A stretch of 64,000 nucleotides of DNA, taken from positions 1,674,001-1,738,000 of the forward strand of contig NZ_CP180208.1 of the NCBI RefSeq assembly GCF_047553045.1, given 5' to 3'. The translations under genes and the position numbers were made by a program. Source of the DNA: Sphingomonas_L flavalba_A. Lineage in GTDB: Bacteria; Pseudomonadota; Alphaproteobacteria; Sphingomonadales; Sphingomonadaceae. This document shows positions 33,952 to 44,000 of this stretch, in pieces (the stretch's first letter is position 1; each line of letters begins with the position of its first letter). The notes beneath the pieces are model-generated. The model worked only from the letters and a program-made list of their open reading frames with translations, ran no database searches and was not told where the DNA came from.

Positions 33952-36342
33952 ATGATCAAAACCATGCGGCGGGCCTTTCCCGCCCCGGCGCCGGCGCTGG
34001 TCGTCGGCCTGGTGGAATCGCTGATTGCGATCGTGCTGCTGGTCGGCGGCGGGCGGCTCGCCGCGCTCGGCGGCTCCGCCTATTATCTGCTCGCCGGCAT
34101 GGCGATGCTGGTGTCGGGACTGCTGCTGATGCGCGGTCGGATGATCGGCGGCTGGCTCTATGCAGCGGTATTTCTGTTCACCGTCATATGGGCACTGTGG
34201 GAAGTCGGCGCCAACGGCTGGGCGCTCGTCCCCCGCGTGATCGCGCCGCTGGTGCTGCTGGTCGCGGTGCTGTTCGCGATGGCCAGTCTTTCCGCGCGGT
34301 CCAACCGGTGGAAACTGGCGTCGGCGGGCGGCCTGCTCATCGTCGCGCTCTTCGCGATCAGCGGCGCGACGATCGGCTGGCTCAACCGCCCGACGCCGTT
34401 CATGGCCCTGCCCGCACCCGGCATCGCCATGGCCGATCCGGCCCCGATGCAGGCCGGGGCCGACTGGCCGGCCTATGGCGGCAGCTACAGCGCCCGGCGC
34501 TATTCGCCGCTGACCCAGATCACGCCCGCCAATGTCGGCTCGCTGCGCCGCGCCTGGCTGATCCACACCGGCGACCTGCCGTCATCGGCGCGGGTGCGCG
34601 GCACCTACGGCGCGGAAAATACCCCGCTCAAGATCGGCGACAGCCTGTATGTCTGCACGCCCAAGAACATCGTCATCGCGCTCGACCCGGCAACCGGCCG
34701 GCAGCGGTGGCGCTTTGATCCGAAGGTGTCCGACGACGCCATCCCCTATACGGCGGCGTGCCGGGGCGTCAGCTATTACGCGGTGCCGGGGGCGGCGCCG
34801 GACCAGCAGTGCGCCCGGCGGATCATCTTCGGCACCCTCGACGCGCGCCTGTTCGCGCTGGACGCGGCCAGCGGCCGTCCCTGCCAGGATTTCGGCGCCA
34901 ACGGCCAGGTCGATACCACGATCGGCATGGGCGACACCCCGCCCGGTTATGTCTCGATCAATTCCCCGCCGACCATCGTACGCGGCGTCGTCGTTACCGG
35001 GCATCAGGTTCTGGACGGACAGGACCGCTGGGCGCCGTCCGGGGTGATCCGGGGGTTCGACGCGGTCACCGGCAAGTTGCGCTGGGCGTGGGACATGATG
35101 AACCCGGACTGGTCCGGCTATCCGCCGCCGGGCCAGACCTGGGCGCGCGGCACGCCGAACATGTGGACCATCGCCTCCGGCGACGAAGCGCTCGGCCTCG
35201 TCTACCTGCCGATGGGCAATGCGGCGGCCGACTATTATTCGTCGCTGCGCCGCCCGCAGGAGGATGCGTTCGCCACCTCGCTGGTCGCGCTCGACGTGAC
35301 CACCGGCAAACCGCGCTGGCGCTTCCAGGCGGTGCGCAAGGATGTCTGGGATTATGATTTCGGCGCCCAGGCGACGCTGATCGACTATCGCGGCATCCCG
35401 GCCCTCGTCCTTCCGTCGAAGCAGGGGGACATCTACGTCCTCGACCGCCGCACCGGACGACTGCTGACCCCGGCCGGCACGATCCGCGCGCCGCGCGGCG
35501 GCGTCGAGCCGGCCGAACGCGCCGCGACGCAGATCGTCTCGCTCTGGCAGACGCTGCGCCAGCCCGACCTGACGGAGAAGGCGATGTGGGGCATGTCGCC
35601 GATCGACCAGATGATCTGCCGCATCCAGTTCCGCCGGGCGCGCTATGACGGCTTCTACACCCCGCCGACGGCCGATCGCCGCTCGATCGAATATCCCGGC
35701 TACAACGGCGGCACCGACTGGGGCGGCATTGCCGTGGACCCGGTGCGTGGGGTCATCGTCGCCAATTACAACGACATGCCCAATTCGGTCCGTCTCGTTC
35801 CCCGGGCGGAAGCCGACCGCAAGGGCTGGACACCGCGCGACCAGGCCCGCGGCAAAATTGGCGGCGCGGAAGGCGCGGGCGACCCGCAGGCGCATACCCC
35901 TTACGCGATCGACGTGAATGCCGGCTGGCGACTGCCGTTCACCGGCATGCTGTGCAAGCAGCCCCCCTATGGCGGCATCCGCGCCATCGACATCGCTTCC
36001 GGCCGGACGATCTGGGACCGCCCGTTCGGCACCGCGCGAACCAATGGGCCGTTCGGCATTCCGTCGCTGCTGCCGGTCACAATCGGCACCCCCAACAACG
36101 GCGGCGCCGTCGTTACCGCGAGCGGGCTGATATTTATCGCCGCGGCGACCGACAACCTGATCCGCGCGATCGACCTTCGCACCGGCCGGACGGTCTGGTC
36201 GGATGTGCTGCCGGCGGGCGGACAGGCGACACCGACGGTCTACGAAGCGAACGGCAGGCAATATGTCGTCATCTACGCCGGCGGTCATCATTTCATGGAA
36301 ACGCCGATCGGGGACGAGGTCGTCGCCTATGCCCTGCCCTGA
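33952..36342 (+). CDS. gcd: Membrane-bound PQQ-dependent glucose/quinate/shikimate-type dehydrogenase
   Basis: The 796-residue protein has five predicted N-terminal membrane helices (residues about 15-145) and a PQQ beta-propeller facing the periplasm, starting ADWPAYGGSYSARRYSPLTQ. Propeller tryptophan docking repeats are visible (for example GRQRWRFDPKV, GKLRWAWDMMNPDWSG, RTVWSDVLPAGGQATPT). The segment GGTDWGGIAVDPVRGVIVAN matches the region that carries catalytic Asp/Asn neighbours in Gcd. It oxidises a sugar or polyol and passes electrons to ubiquinone; glucose is the commonest substrate but quinate or shikimate cannot be excluded. AGGCGAGG precedes the ATG. The 212 bp upstream shows no gene. 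Confidence 0.92.
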   Translation: MIKTMRRAFPAPAPALVVGLVESLIAIVLLVGGGRLAALGGSAYYLLAGMAMLVSGLLLMRGRMIGGWLYAAVFLFTVIWALWEVGANGWALVPRVIAPLVLLVAVLFAMASLSARSNRWKLASAGGLLIVALFAISGATIGWLNRPTPFMALPAPGIAMADPAPMQAGADWPAYGGSYSARRYSPLTQITPANVGSLRRAWLIHTGDLPSSARVRGTYGAENTPLKIGDSLYVCTPKNIVIALDPATGRQRWRFDPKVSDDAIPYTAACRGVSYYAVPGAAPDQQCARRIIFGTLDARLFALDAASGRPCQDFGANGQVDTTIGMGDTPPGYVSINSPPTIVRGVVVTGHQVLDGQDRWAPSGVIRGFDAVTGKLRWAWDMMNPDWSGYPPPGQTWARGTPNMWTIASGDEALGLVYLPMGNAAADYYSSLRRPQEDAFATSLVALDVTTGKPRWRFQAVRKDVWDYDFGAQATLIDYRGIPALVLPSKQGDIYVLDRRTGRLLTPAGTIRAPRGGVEPAERAATQIVSLWQTLRQPDLTEKAMWGMSPIDQMICRIQFRRARYDGFYTPPTADRRSIEYPGYNGGTDWGGIAVDPVRGVIVANYNDMPNSVRLVPRAEADRKGWTPRDQARGKIGGAEGAGDPQAHTPYAIDVNAGWRLPFTGMLCKQPPYGGIRAIDIASGRTIWDRPFGTARTNGPFGIPSLLPVTIGTPNNGGAVVTASGLIFIAAATDNLIRAIDLRTGRTVWSDVLPAGGQATPTVYEANGRQYVVIYAGGHHFMETPIGDEVVAYALP

Positions 36343-36433
36343 CACCCCCGCCGATGATATCGTGTCTGGCGCCGCTCCTCTTCCCGGCGCATGATCGCCA
36401 AGGGTCGCGGCGAAGGGCGATAAGGGGGTGCCG

Positions 36434-37900
36434 ATGACACAGGGGGACAAAACGCCGCTGCCCGCGCCGGGCCGCAATTGCTGGCGCGTGGCGCAGGCGG
36501 ACCGTTTTGCCTTCATCGTCGACGCGGCGGACTATTTCGTCGCGGCGCGCAAGGCGATGCTGACGGCGCGCAAGAGCATCTTCCTCGTCGGCTGGGATTT
36601 CGACGCCGGCATCACCCTGGACGAACAGGCGACGGAAGGGCCGGCGAAGCTGGGCGACCTGATCGTCTGGCTGGCCGATCGCTCGCCGGAACTGGAAATA
36701 CGCCTGCTCCGCTGGGATACCGGCGCGTTCAAGGCGATGTTCAAGGCGCGGACACTGGCGACGATCATGCGCTGGAAAATGCACCCGCGCGTGACGCTGA
36801 AGCTGGACGGCGCCCACCCGATCGCCGGCTCCCACCACCAGAAGATCGTCGTGATCGACGACTGCATCGCCTTTTGCGGCGGCATCGACATGACGACCGG
36901 CCGCTGGGACCACCGCGCCCACAAGGATAACGACCCGCATCGCCGCAACCCGGACGGCAGCGGCTATACCCCGTGGCACGATGCGACCAGCGCCTTCGAC
37001 GGCGCCGCCGCCCGCGCCGTCGGCGACCTCGCCCGCGAACGCTGGCTGGCGGCGACCGGCGAGCGGCTCCACCCCGCCGACGTGCCGCACGACTGCTGGC
37101 CGGACGGGGTGGAACCCGGCTTTCGCGATGTGACGCTCGCCATCGCCCGCACCTGCCCGGAGATGGGCGACAGCAGCGGCGTGCATGAGATCGAACAGAT
37201 GTACCTCGACCTGATCGGCCGGGCGCGCCGCTATATCTATGCGGAAAGCCAGTATTTCGCATCGCGCAAGATCGCCCGCGCGATCGCCACCCGGCTGCAG
37301 GAGGAAGACGGACCGGAAATCGTCGTCATCAACCCCGAAACCGCCGAAGGCTGGCTGGAACCGATCGCTATGGACTCCGCCCGCGCCCGGCTGGTCGAGG
37401 CGTTGCGGCGCGTCGACCGTCACGGCCGTTTCCGCATCTACCACCCGGTCACCGCCGGCGGCGAACCGATCTACGTCCACGCCAAGGTGATGATTATCGA
37501 CGACCGCGGCTTTCGCGTCGGTTCGTCCAACTTCAACAACCGCTCGCTGCGCCTTGACACAGAATGCGACGTGATCCTCGACCTGGCCGGGGGCGACGCC
37601 ACAGCGCGCGCGACGGTGACCGCGATCCGCAACGATCTGCTGGCGGAACATCTGGGCGTTGCGCCGGACAAGGTCGACACAACCCTGGCTGAAACCGGAT
37701 CGCTGATCGCAACGGTCGAGGCACTGCGCGGCGGCGGGCGCAGCCTCGTTCCCTACGTGCTGCCGGAACTGAGCAGCACCGAGGCGTGGCTTGCCGACAA
37801 CGAGATTCTCGACCCCGAAGGCCCCGACGCGATGTTCGAACCGCTCAGCCGGCGCGGCCTGTTCAGGGGCTGGCATCTGCCCTGGCGGTCGCGCCGGTAA
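36434..37900 (+). CDS. Phospholipase D family protein
   Basis: The 488-residue protein has the two HKD motifs of the PLD superfamily: HHQKIVVIDDCIAFCGGID in the first half and HAKVMIIDDRGFRVGSSNF in the second, each with the catalytic His and Lys. No signal peptide or membrane helix is evident, so it acts in the cytoplasm or is peripherally attached. It may be a phospholipase D or a cardiolipin/phosphatidyl transferase; the long spacing and a C-terminal LFRGWHLPWRSRR resemble PLDs annotated in sphingomonads and rhizobia. The ATG at 36434 follows a strong AAGGGGGTG Shine-Dalgarno. The next gene starts 110 bp later. Confidence 0.92.
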   Translation: MTQGDKTPLPAPGRNCWRVAQADRFAFIVDAADYFVAARKAMLTARKSIFLVGWDFDAGITLDEQATEGPAKLGDLIVWLADRSPELEIRLLRWDTGAFKAMFKARTLATIMRWKMHPRVTLKLDGAHPIAGSHHQKIVVIDDCIAFCGGIDMTTGRWDHRAHKDNDPHRRNPDGSGYTPWHDATSAFDGAAARAVGDLARERWLAATGERLHPADVPHDCWPDGVEPGFRDVTLAIARTCPEMGDSSGVHEIEQMYLDLIGRARRYIYAESQYFASRKIARAIATRLQEEDGPEIVVINPETAEGWLEPIAMDSARARLVEALRRVDRHGRFRIYHPVTAGGEPIYVHAKVMIIDDRGFRVGSSNFNNRSLRLDTECDVILDLAGGDATARATVTAIRNDLLAEHLGVAPDKVDTTLAETGSLIATVEALRGGGRSLVPYVLPELSSTEAWLADNEILDPEGPDAMFEPLSRRGLFRGWHLPWRSRR

Positions 37901-38010
37901 CCGCCGCCGCCATCCGAAAGATGTCGAAAGTGACGCTAGGGTTTGCGCCGCATTGCCGTTAAGAGGGGCGAAAGCACGGCGGCGGAGCCGCGGGTCGATG
38001 GGGCGCAATA

Positions 38011-38553
38011 GTGACAGAGCTTGCTCGCTTCGCCAATCTTTGGCGCGATGGAGACAGGCTGGCTGGCGAGCGCCTCTTCCGCGAAATCGAGACGAGCCTG
38101 CACCGCATCGCCGAACAACGCCTGGCGCGCGAGGGGCATCATTCGCTCTGCGCCGGAGACCTGGTGAACGAAGCGGTCGTCCGCTTTGCCCGGCTGGAAC
38201 GGGTGGAATGGGAAAGCCGCCAGCACATTCTCGCCTTCGCTTCCACGATGATGCGGCAAATCCTGCTCGACCATGCCCGCCGCAAGAACAGCGGCAAACG
38301 CCAGCACGATGCGGTCACCCTGTGCACCAACATTCCCGGCACTGAACCGGAAATCGAACTGATTGCGCTTAATCAGGCTATGCAGGACCTTGCCGCATTC
38401 GATCCGGAACGGGCGCGCATCGTGGAAATGCGATATTTCGGCGGCATGTCGCTGCCCGACATCGCGACTGTGCTCGGCCTGTCGGAGACAACGGTCAAGC
38501 GGCGCTGGGCATCGACCCGCGCCTGGCTGCTGGATCGGCTGGTCGACCCGTGA
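38011..38553 (+). CDS. ECF sigma factor of the kinase-linked type (ECF43 / TIGR02999-like)
   Basis: The 180-residue protein begins at GTG 38011. Sigma2 (about 10-85) contains HHSLCAGDLVNEAVVRFARL and sigma4 (about 120-175) contains DPERARIVEMRYFGGMSLPD then VLGLSETTVKRRWASTRAWL, a clear helix-turn-helix. The sequence resembles the TIGR02999 group, many members of which are encoded next to Ser/Thr kinases and, in Vibrio EcfP, are activated by phosphorylation of a Thr in sigma2 that replaces acidic RNA-polymerase contacts. The sigma2.2 patch here (CAGDLVNE) is less acidic than the classical DAEDLVQE. Its stop overlaps the kinase start (GTGA). No anti-sigma gene is adjacent. Confidence 0.88.
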   Translation: MTELARFANLWRDGDRLAGERLFREIETSLHRIAEQRLAREGHHSLCAGDLVNEAVVRFARLERVEWESRQHILAFASTMMRQILLDHARRKNSGKRQHDAVTLCTNIPGTEPEIELIALNQAMQDLAAFDPERARIVEMRYFGGMSLPDIATVLGLSETTVKRRWASTRAWLLDRLVDP

Positions 38554-40934
38554 CCCGGCGGCTCGCCCCGGCCGAGGAACTGGCGGCACTGGAATTGCTG
38601 GAAGACGCGCTTGACGGCCAGCCGGACGACCCGGCCGCCTATATCGCCCGCGCCGATGCGTCATCTGCCGTGCGCGACCGTGCCGGCCAGTTGCTCGCGG
38701 CGTCGCAGGGGATGACCGGGATCAGGACCGGTGCCGCCGCCCTGCCCGGCGATGTGGCGGACAACCGGCCCGCGCCGACCCGGATCGGCGATTATTGCGT
38801 CATCCGCCTGCTTGGCCGGGGCGGCATGGGCGCGGTCTATCTGGGCGAACGTGTCGATGCCGACTTCGACCATGTCGTCGCGATCAAGCTGATCAAGCCG
38901 GGCATCCTCTCGCATGACATGATTCAGCGTTTCCGCCGCGAACGACAGATCATGGCGAAACTGCGCCACCCGCATATCGCCCAGCTCTATGACGGCGGCG
39001 AGGCGGATGACGGATCGCCCTACATCGTCATGGAACATGTCGACGGCGTCTCGCTGGCACACTGGCTGGAACAGGCGCGGCCGGACCTCGACCGGCGCCT
39101 CGCGCTGATGTTGCAAATCTGCGATGCCGTCGAATTCGCCCACCAGAACCTGATCATCCACCGCGACCTGACGCCGGGCAATGTGCTGGTCAACGCCCGC
39201 GGCGACGCCAAGCTGATCGATTTCGGTATCGCCCGCCCACCGGTCGACCGCGATGCGCCACAGGCCGGCTCCGCGCTCAGCAAGCTCAGCCTGACGCCGG
39301 GCTTCGCCGCGCCGGAACGGGCCACCGAAGGGGCGGTCACCACCCTGGTCGACGTCTACGCCCTTGGCCGCATCCTGCTTCGCATGATCGACGACATCCG
39401 ACAGCCGGAGCTTGAGGCGATCGCCCACAAGGCATCCGACGACGCACCGGAACGGCGCCACGCCAGCGCTGCTTTGCTCGCGGCGGACATCAGCGCCTTT
39501 CGCGCCGGCCATCCGGTCGCCGCCTATTCGGACAAGCCCGCATACCGGTTGGGCAAATATGTCCGCCGCCACCGTTTGCCCGTGGCGCTCGCCGGGCTTG
39601 CCGCCTTTCTGCTGGTCGGCGGGCTTGCCGGCATGACCCTCGCCTACCGGGACGCCGAACAGGCGCGCGCCGAGGCGGAACGGCGCTTCACCCAGGTGCG
39701 CGAACTGTCCAATTTCATGCTGTTCGACCTGTATGACGCGCTGGAACATGTCCCCGGAACGACAAAGGCGATGAACGACATCGCCGACCGGGCGCGCCAC
39801 TATCTCGATGTGCTGTCGCGGACTCGCGGCGCGCCGACCGCGCTCCGGCTGGAAGCGGCGGTGGCCTACAAGCGGCTCGCCGACGTTCTCGGCACCCCGT
39901 CCGGCGCCAATCTCGGGCGGCGGGAGGAAGCGGGCGAAGCGCTTTCGATCGCGGTCGCGCAGATGCGGGCACTGCTCGCCGATCACCCCGGCGATCCGGC
40001 GATCGTCACCGGGCTGGCCGAAGCGCTCCATTCGCAGGCGCTGTTCGATTTCATCGCCGGAGACCGCAGCGCGGAAGCGCACGCCAGCGGTGAGGAAGCG
40101 GCGACCCTGTTCCAGTCGCTCGCCAGCACCGGCGACCGCGAACGTTATGCCGGCAAGGCGATCGATGCGCGCATCGACGCCGCCGCGCCGCTGAGCTGGA
40201 TCGACCGGGGCGAAGAGGCGGCCGGGCGGCTGCGCCAGATCCGCAGCGATGTCGACCGGCACATCGCCACATACGGCCGGACCCCGGACAATCTGAAAAG
40301 ACTTGCCCATGTGCAGGCAACGGCGGCGGAGGTGCTCGGCCGCCTCGCCGACGCCGGCAAGGGCGACTATGCCGCCGCCTTGCCCGACGCGGACGGCGCC
40401 ATCCGCGCCTATGACGCTTATCTGCTGGTGGCGGACAAGAAGGACGGCGCACGCCGCAGCCTTGCCATCGCCCTGCTGAAACGCTCGCTCATCCTCTATT
40501 CGCTCGAACGCGACCGGGCGGCGCTGGCCGACCTCGACCGGGCGGAACAGATTGCGCGCGAACAGATCGGCCGCGACCCGCGCGACGACGGACTGGTGAG
40601 AATCCTGAACTCCATCCTTGAACAAAAAGCGATCACCCTCGCCTATCTGGGGCGAAAGGATCATGCCGTCCGCACCGCGCAGGAAAGCCTGGGGGCGAAG
40701 CGCCAGCGTGCGCAGGCGCTGCCGCAGGATCGCGGGGTCCAGCGCGAATATGCCGGCAACCTCCTGCTTGTCGGCCGCGTCTTCGAAATTGTCGGGGACA
40801 GGCGGGGGGCATGCCGCCTCTACCGTGAAGCGCAGGCGCTGTTCGGCACGCTCGACCGGCAGCGCCCGCTGGCCGATTACGATCGGCAGGTCGTCACCCG
40901 CGACATCGCCGCCTTCATCGCCCGCACCTGCTGA
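38550..40934 (+). CDS. Membrane Ser/Thr protein kinase with TPR-like C-terminal region
   Basis: The 794-residue protein (GTG start at 38550) has a Hanks-type kinase domain at about 78-330: glycine loop GRGGMGAVY, VAIK lysine 113, HRD 204-206, DFG 224-226 and GFAAPE. The catalytic loop reads HRDLTPGN, with Thr where HRDLKPxN kinases have Lys. A membrane helix follows at about 345-363 and then a large, probably periplasmic, helical/TPR-like region (RRFTQVRELSNFMLFDLYDA and VAYKRLADVLGTPSGANLGR onward) that could sense a ligand. Likely partner is the overlapping upstream sigma factor. The downstream gene is a giant autotransporter. Kinase activity is probable but the Lys to Thr change needs testing. 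Confidence 0.92.
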   Translation: MTRRLAPAEELAALELLEDALDGQPDDPAAYIARADASSAVRDRAGQLLAASQGMTGIRTGAAALPGDVADNRPAPTRIGDYCVIRLLGRGGMGAVYLGERVDADFDHVVAIKLIKPGILSHDMIQRFRRERQIMAKLRHPHIAQLYDGGEADDGSPYIVMEHVDGVSLAHWLEQARPDLDRRLALMLQICDAVEFAHQNLIIHRDLTPGNVLVNARGDAKLIDFGIARPPVDRDAPQAGSALSKLSLTPGFAAPERATEGAVTTLVDVYALGRILLRMIDDIRQPELEAIAHKASDDAPERRHASAALLAADISAFRAGHPVAAYSDKPAYRLGKYVRRHRLPVALAGLAAFLLVGGLAGMTLAYRDAEQARAEAERRFTQVRELSNFMLFDLYDALEHVPGTTKAMNDIADRARHYLDVLSRTRGAPTALRLEAAVAYKRLADVLGTPSGANLGRREEAGEALSIAVAQMRALLADHPGDPAIVTGLAEALHSQALFDFIAGDRSAEAHASGEEAATLFQSLASTGDRERYAGKAIDARIDAAAPLSWIDRGEEAAGRLRQIRSDVDRHIATYGRTPDNLKRLAHVQATAAEVLGRLADAGKGDYAAALPDADGAIRAYDAYLLVADKKDGARRSLAIALLKRSLILYSLERDRAALADLDRAEQIAREQIGRDPRDDGLVRILNSILEQKAITLAYLGRKDHAVRTAQESLGAKRQRAQALPQDRGVQREYAGNLLLVGRVFEIVGDRRGACRLYREAQALFGTLDRQRPLADYDRQVVTRDIAAFIARTC

Positions 40935-41076
40935 TTGCGCCGCGCGCCGGCCCGCCGGAATAATTCTGCGCCGGGGTGGCCCGGTTTCGCCCGCGCCTGC
41001 GCTCAAGCCAGATAAGCGCCTGCTGCCTACGGCACAAAGCATGCGCGCCTATCAATTGGCATTCTGAGGAGCGGGC

Positions 41077-44000
41077 ATGCAGGGACGGGGCAATCGGGCA
41101 CATCGCGGAATCGAAACAAATCGAATGACTGCCTCGCGGCGATCCACAACCTTGTTGACGGCCGCATCGACCCTCATGCTCGCGACAAGCCTGCTCTCTC
41201 CTTCTGCCGCCCAGGCCGCGTGCGATCAGCCGGCGGCAAACGGCGTCACCGCGTCCTGCACCGGCACCACCCAGAATCAGAATGGCAGCAACGGTTACGG
41301 CACCGGCAGCGAGACCGGCGTCACCCTGACCGTTCAGCCCAACGCCATTGTTTCCGGCGACGTATATGGGATCAGCCTTGGCGCGAATGCGGTGGTCACC
41401 ACCGGCGCGGGCAGCCGGGTGGAAGGCAGCGAGGCCGGCATCCAGACGAACGGCGCGAATGCTTCCGTTACCGTCGCCGGCAATGTCGAGTCCGACTGGT
41501 TCGGGGTCTCGGTCGACACCGGTCAGGTGACCGTCGCGAACGGCGGTTCCGTGACCGTGTCGAACGCCGGCGTCGACGATGACGAATTCGCCGCGGCGAT
41601 CATGGTCGCCGACGACGGCGTGGTGACGATCGACGGCACCGTCACCAGCAGCGGCCGCCTCGTTCAGGGTGTATTCGTCGAGCGGCTGACCCCCAATTCC
41701 GGCCGCGCGAGCGACATCACCGTCGGGCAGACGGGGTCGGTGACGACCGACGGCGCCTTTGCCAGCGCCATCGGCTTTTTCGGTGGCGAGGACAGCAGTG
41801 CCAGCCACCGCGTCACCGTGCATGGCGCGATCACCACCACCGGCGACCATGCCTATGGCATCGACGCGCGCGAAGTCCTCGATGGCAGCGGCCCGATCCG
41901 CGCCGACACGACGGTCGAGATGAACGGCGTGCTGCGGACGTCGGGCAAGGCAGCGCACGGCATTTACGCCAGCGTTTCGGCGGGCAGCGTCAGCCCGATC
42001 ACCATATCGAACGACCTGCGCGTCACCGGTGCAGATGCCCACGGTGTTATGCTCGGCATCTCGCGGGACGGCGCCGGCCGGATCACCGTCGCCAACGGCG
42101 GGAAAGTTATGGCGCAGGGGGCGAACGGCGTCGGCATCGCCATCGGCGCGTCGGGCGAGGTTCCCGGCCTCGGCACGGCCGAAATCATCATCGCCGAAGG
42201 GGGCAACGTCTCCGCCGGCAACGGCCCTGCGATCGCCGTAGTGGACGACCCGGAAGTGCCCGTCGACCCGGCTGTCGGGCGGATCGACACGCATCTGACC
42301 ATCGCCGGCACGATAGCGCGGGCCTCGCGAAGCGACACCGCCGTTCTGCTGGGCGCCGGGGACGACCGCGTCACCCTCCTCCCGACCTATGACGTGACCG
42401 GCGTCATCAATGGCGGCGACGGCTTCGATACATTCGTGCTCGACGGCGCCGCCGGAACGACCGGCCAGATCGACCTCGTCGTCTCCGCCACCGCGCGGGT
42501 GACCGGCTTCGAAGATATCCGCAAGACCGGCCTCGGCACCTGGCGCATCAACGGCACCGTTCCGTCGTGGATGACGCTGCCCGCCGGCACGGTCGAAGCG
42601 GGCACGCTGTTTCTCGACGCGACGGCGCCCGGCCTCGACGTCACTGTCCTGCCCGGCGCGACAATGGCCGGCGCCGGAACGCTGCGCCACCTCACCATTG
42701 CCGACAACGGGGTGCTGGCGCCCGGCGACGGCATCGGCGTGATGACGATGGAATCGCTCAGCCTGAACGGCGGCTCCATTCTGGACTTCGAACTGGGAAC
42801 GCCCGGCGTCGCTTCCGCCAGCGATCGCATCGACGTGACCGGCGCCCTGACGCTGGACGGCATGGTCAACGTCACCAACGCGGGCGGGTTCGGCAACGGC
42901 GTTTATACGCTGATCACTTACGGCACGCTCGCCGGCGACAATGGCCTGGCCGTCGGCGCGGCACCGGCGAACCACGCCTATACCGTCAACGCCGGAACCG
43001 GCTCCGCAAGCGCGGTGACGCTTGAGGTGACCAGCGAGGTCGCCGGGGCCAACCAGTATTGGGACGGCGCCAACAGCACGCACGGCAACACCCAATACGG
43101 CCGCGGTGGCGGCGGCATATGGAATGCCGCCGGCACCAACTGGACCAATGCGGCCGGCAACGCGAACGCGGCCTGGGGCGACCAGTTCGCCATTTTCTAC
43201 AATGGCACCGGTGACGTTACGGTTGAAGGCGCACAGAGCGTTACCGGGCTGCAATTCGCGGCCGACGGCTATCGGCTGGTCGCGGGCGCCGGTGGCGCAC
43301 TCAACCTGACCGGCACGCGCAGTTCCGTGCGCGTCGACGCCGGCCGCACCGCCACGCTGGCCCTGCCCGTGACGGTGGCCGGAAGCCTCACCAAAGACGG
43401 TGGCGGCACGCTGGCCCTGTCGGGCGAAGCCGATATTGCCGGCTCCCTCGACGTTTCCGCCGGCCTGCTGCGCATTGCGGGTGGCGGCACGGTGGAAGCG
43501 GAGCGCGGGGCCATCACCAACGGCGCAACCATCATCGTCGATGGCGCGGGGTCCGTGCTGACAACGCGGCCGACAGGCGCGGCGCTCACCGTCGGCGACA
43601 CGGGCGACGGGACTCTGAGGGTCATCGCCGGGGGCAAGGTCGAGAATGCCCGCGCCGCCATCGGCAGGCTGGGCTACACGCAGGGCGGCGCGGCGCTGCC
43701 CTATAAGGGTGTGGTGGAGATATCCGGGCCGAACTCGGTCTGGAATGTCGCGTCGCTGTTCGTCGGGAGCGAGGGCGGTGACGGCGACCTCACCATCAGC
43801 GATGGCGGGGTGGTAAACGGGGAGACCGGTTTGATCGGCATCGGCTATCTGCCGATGCCCGCCGACTCGGGAATTCCGCATCGTGGCAGCACCGGACGGG
43901 TCACCATTCGGGGCGCTGGATCGGCCTGGCTGCTGAGCGATGAACTCCGGCTCGGCGTCAGCTCGGAAACGGTTGCCCTCACCACCATCACGGATGGCGG

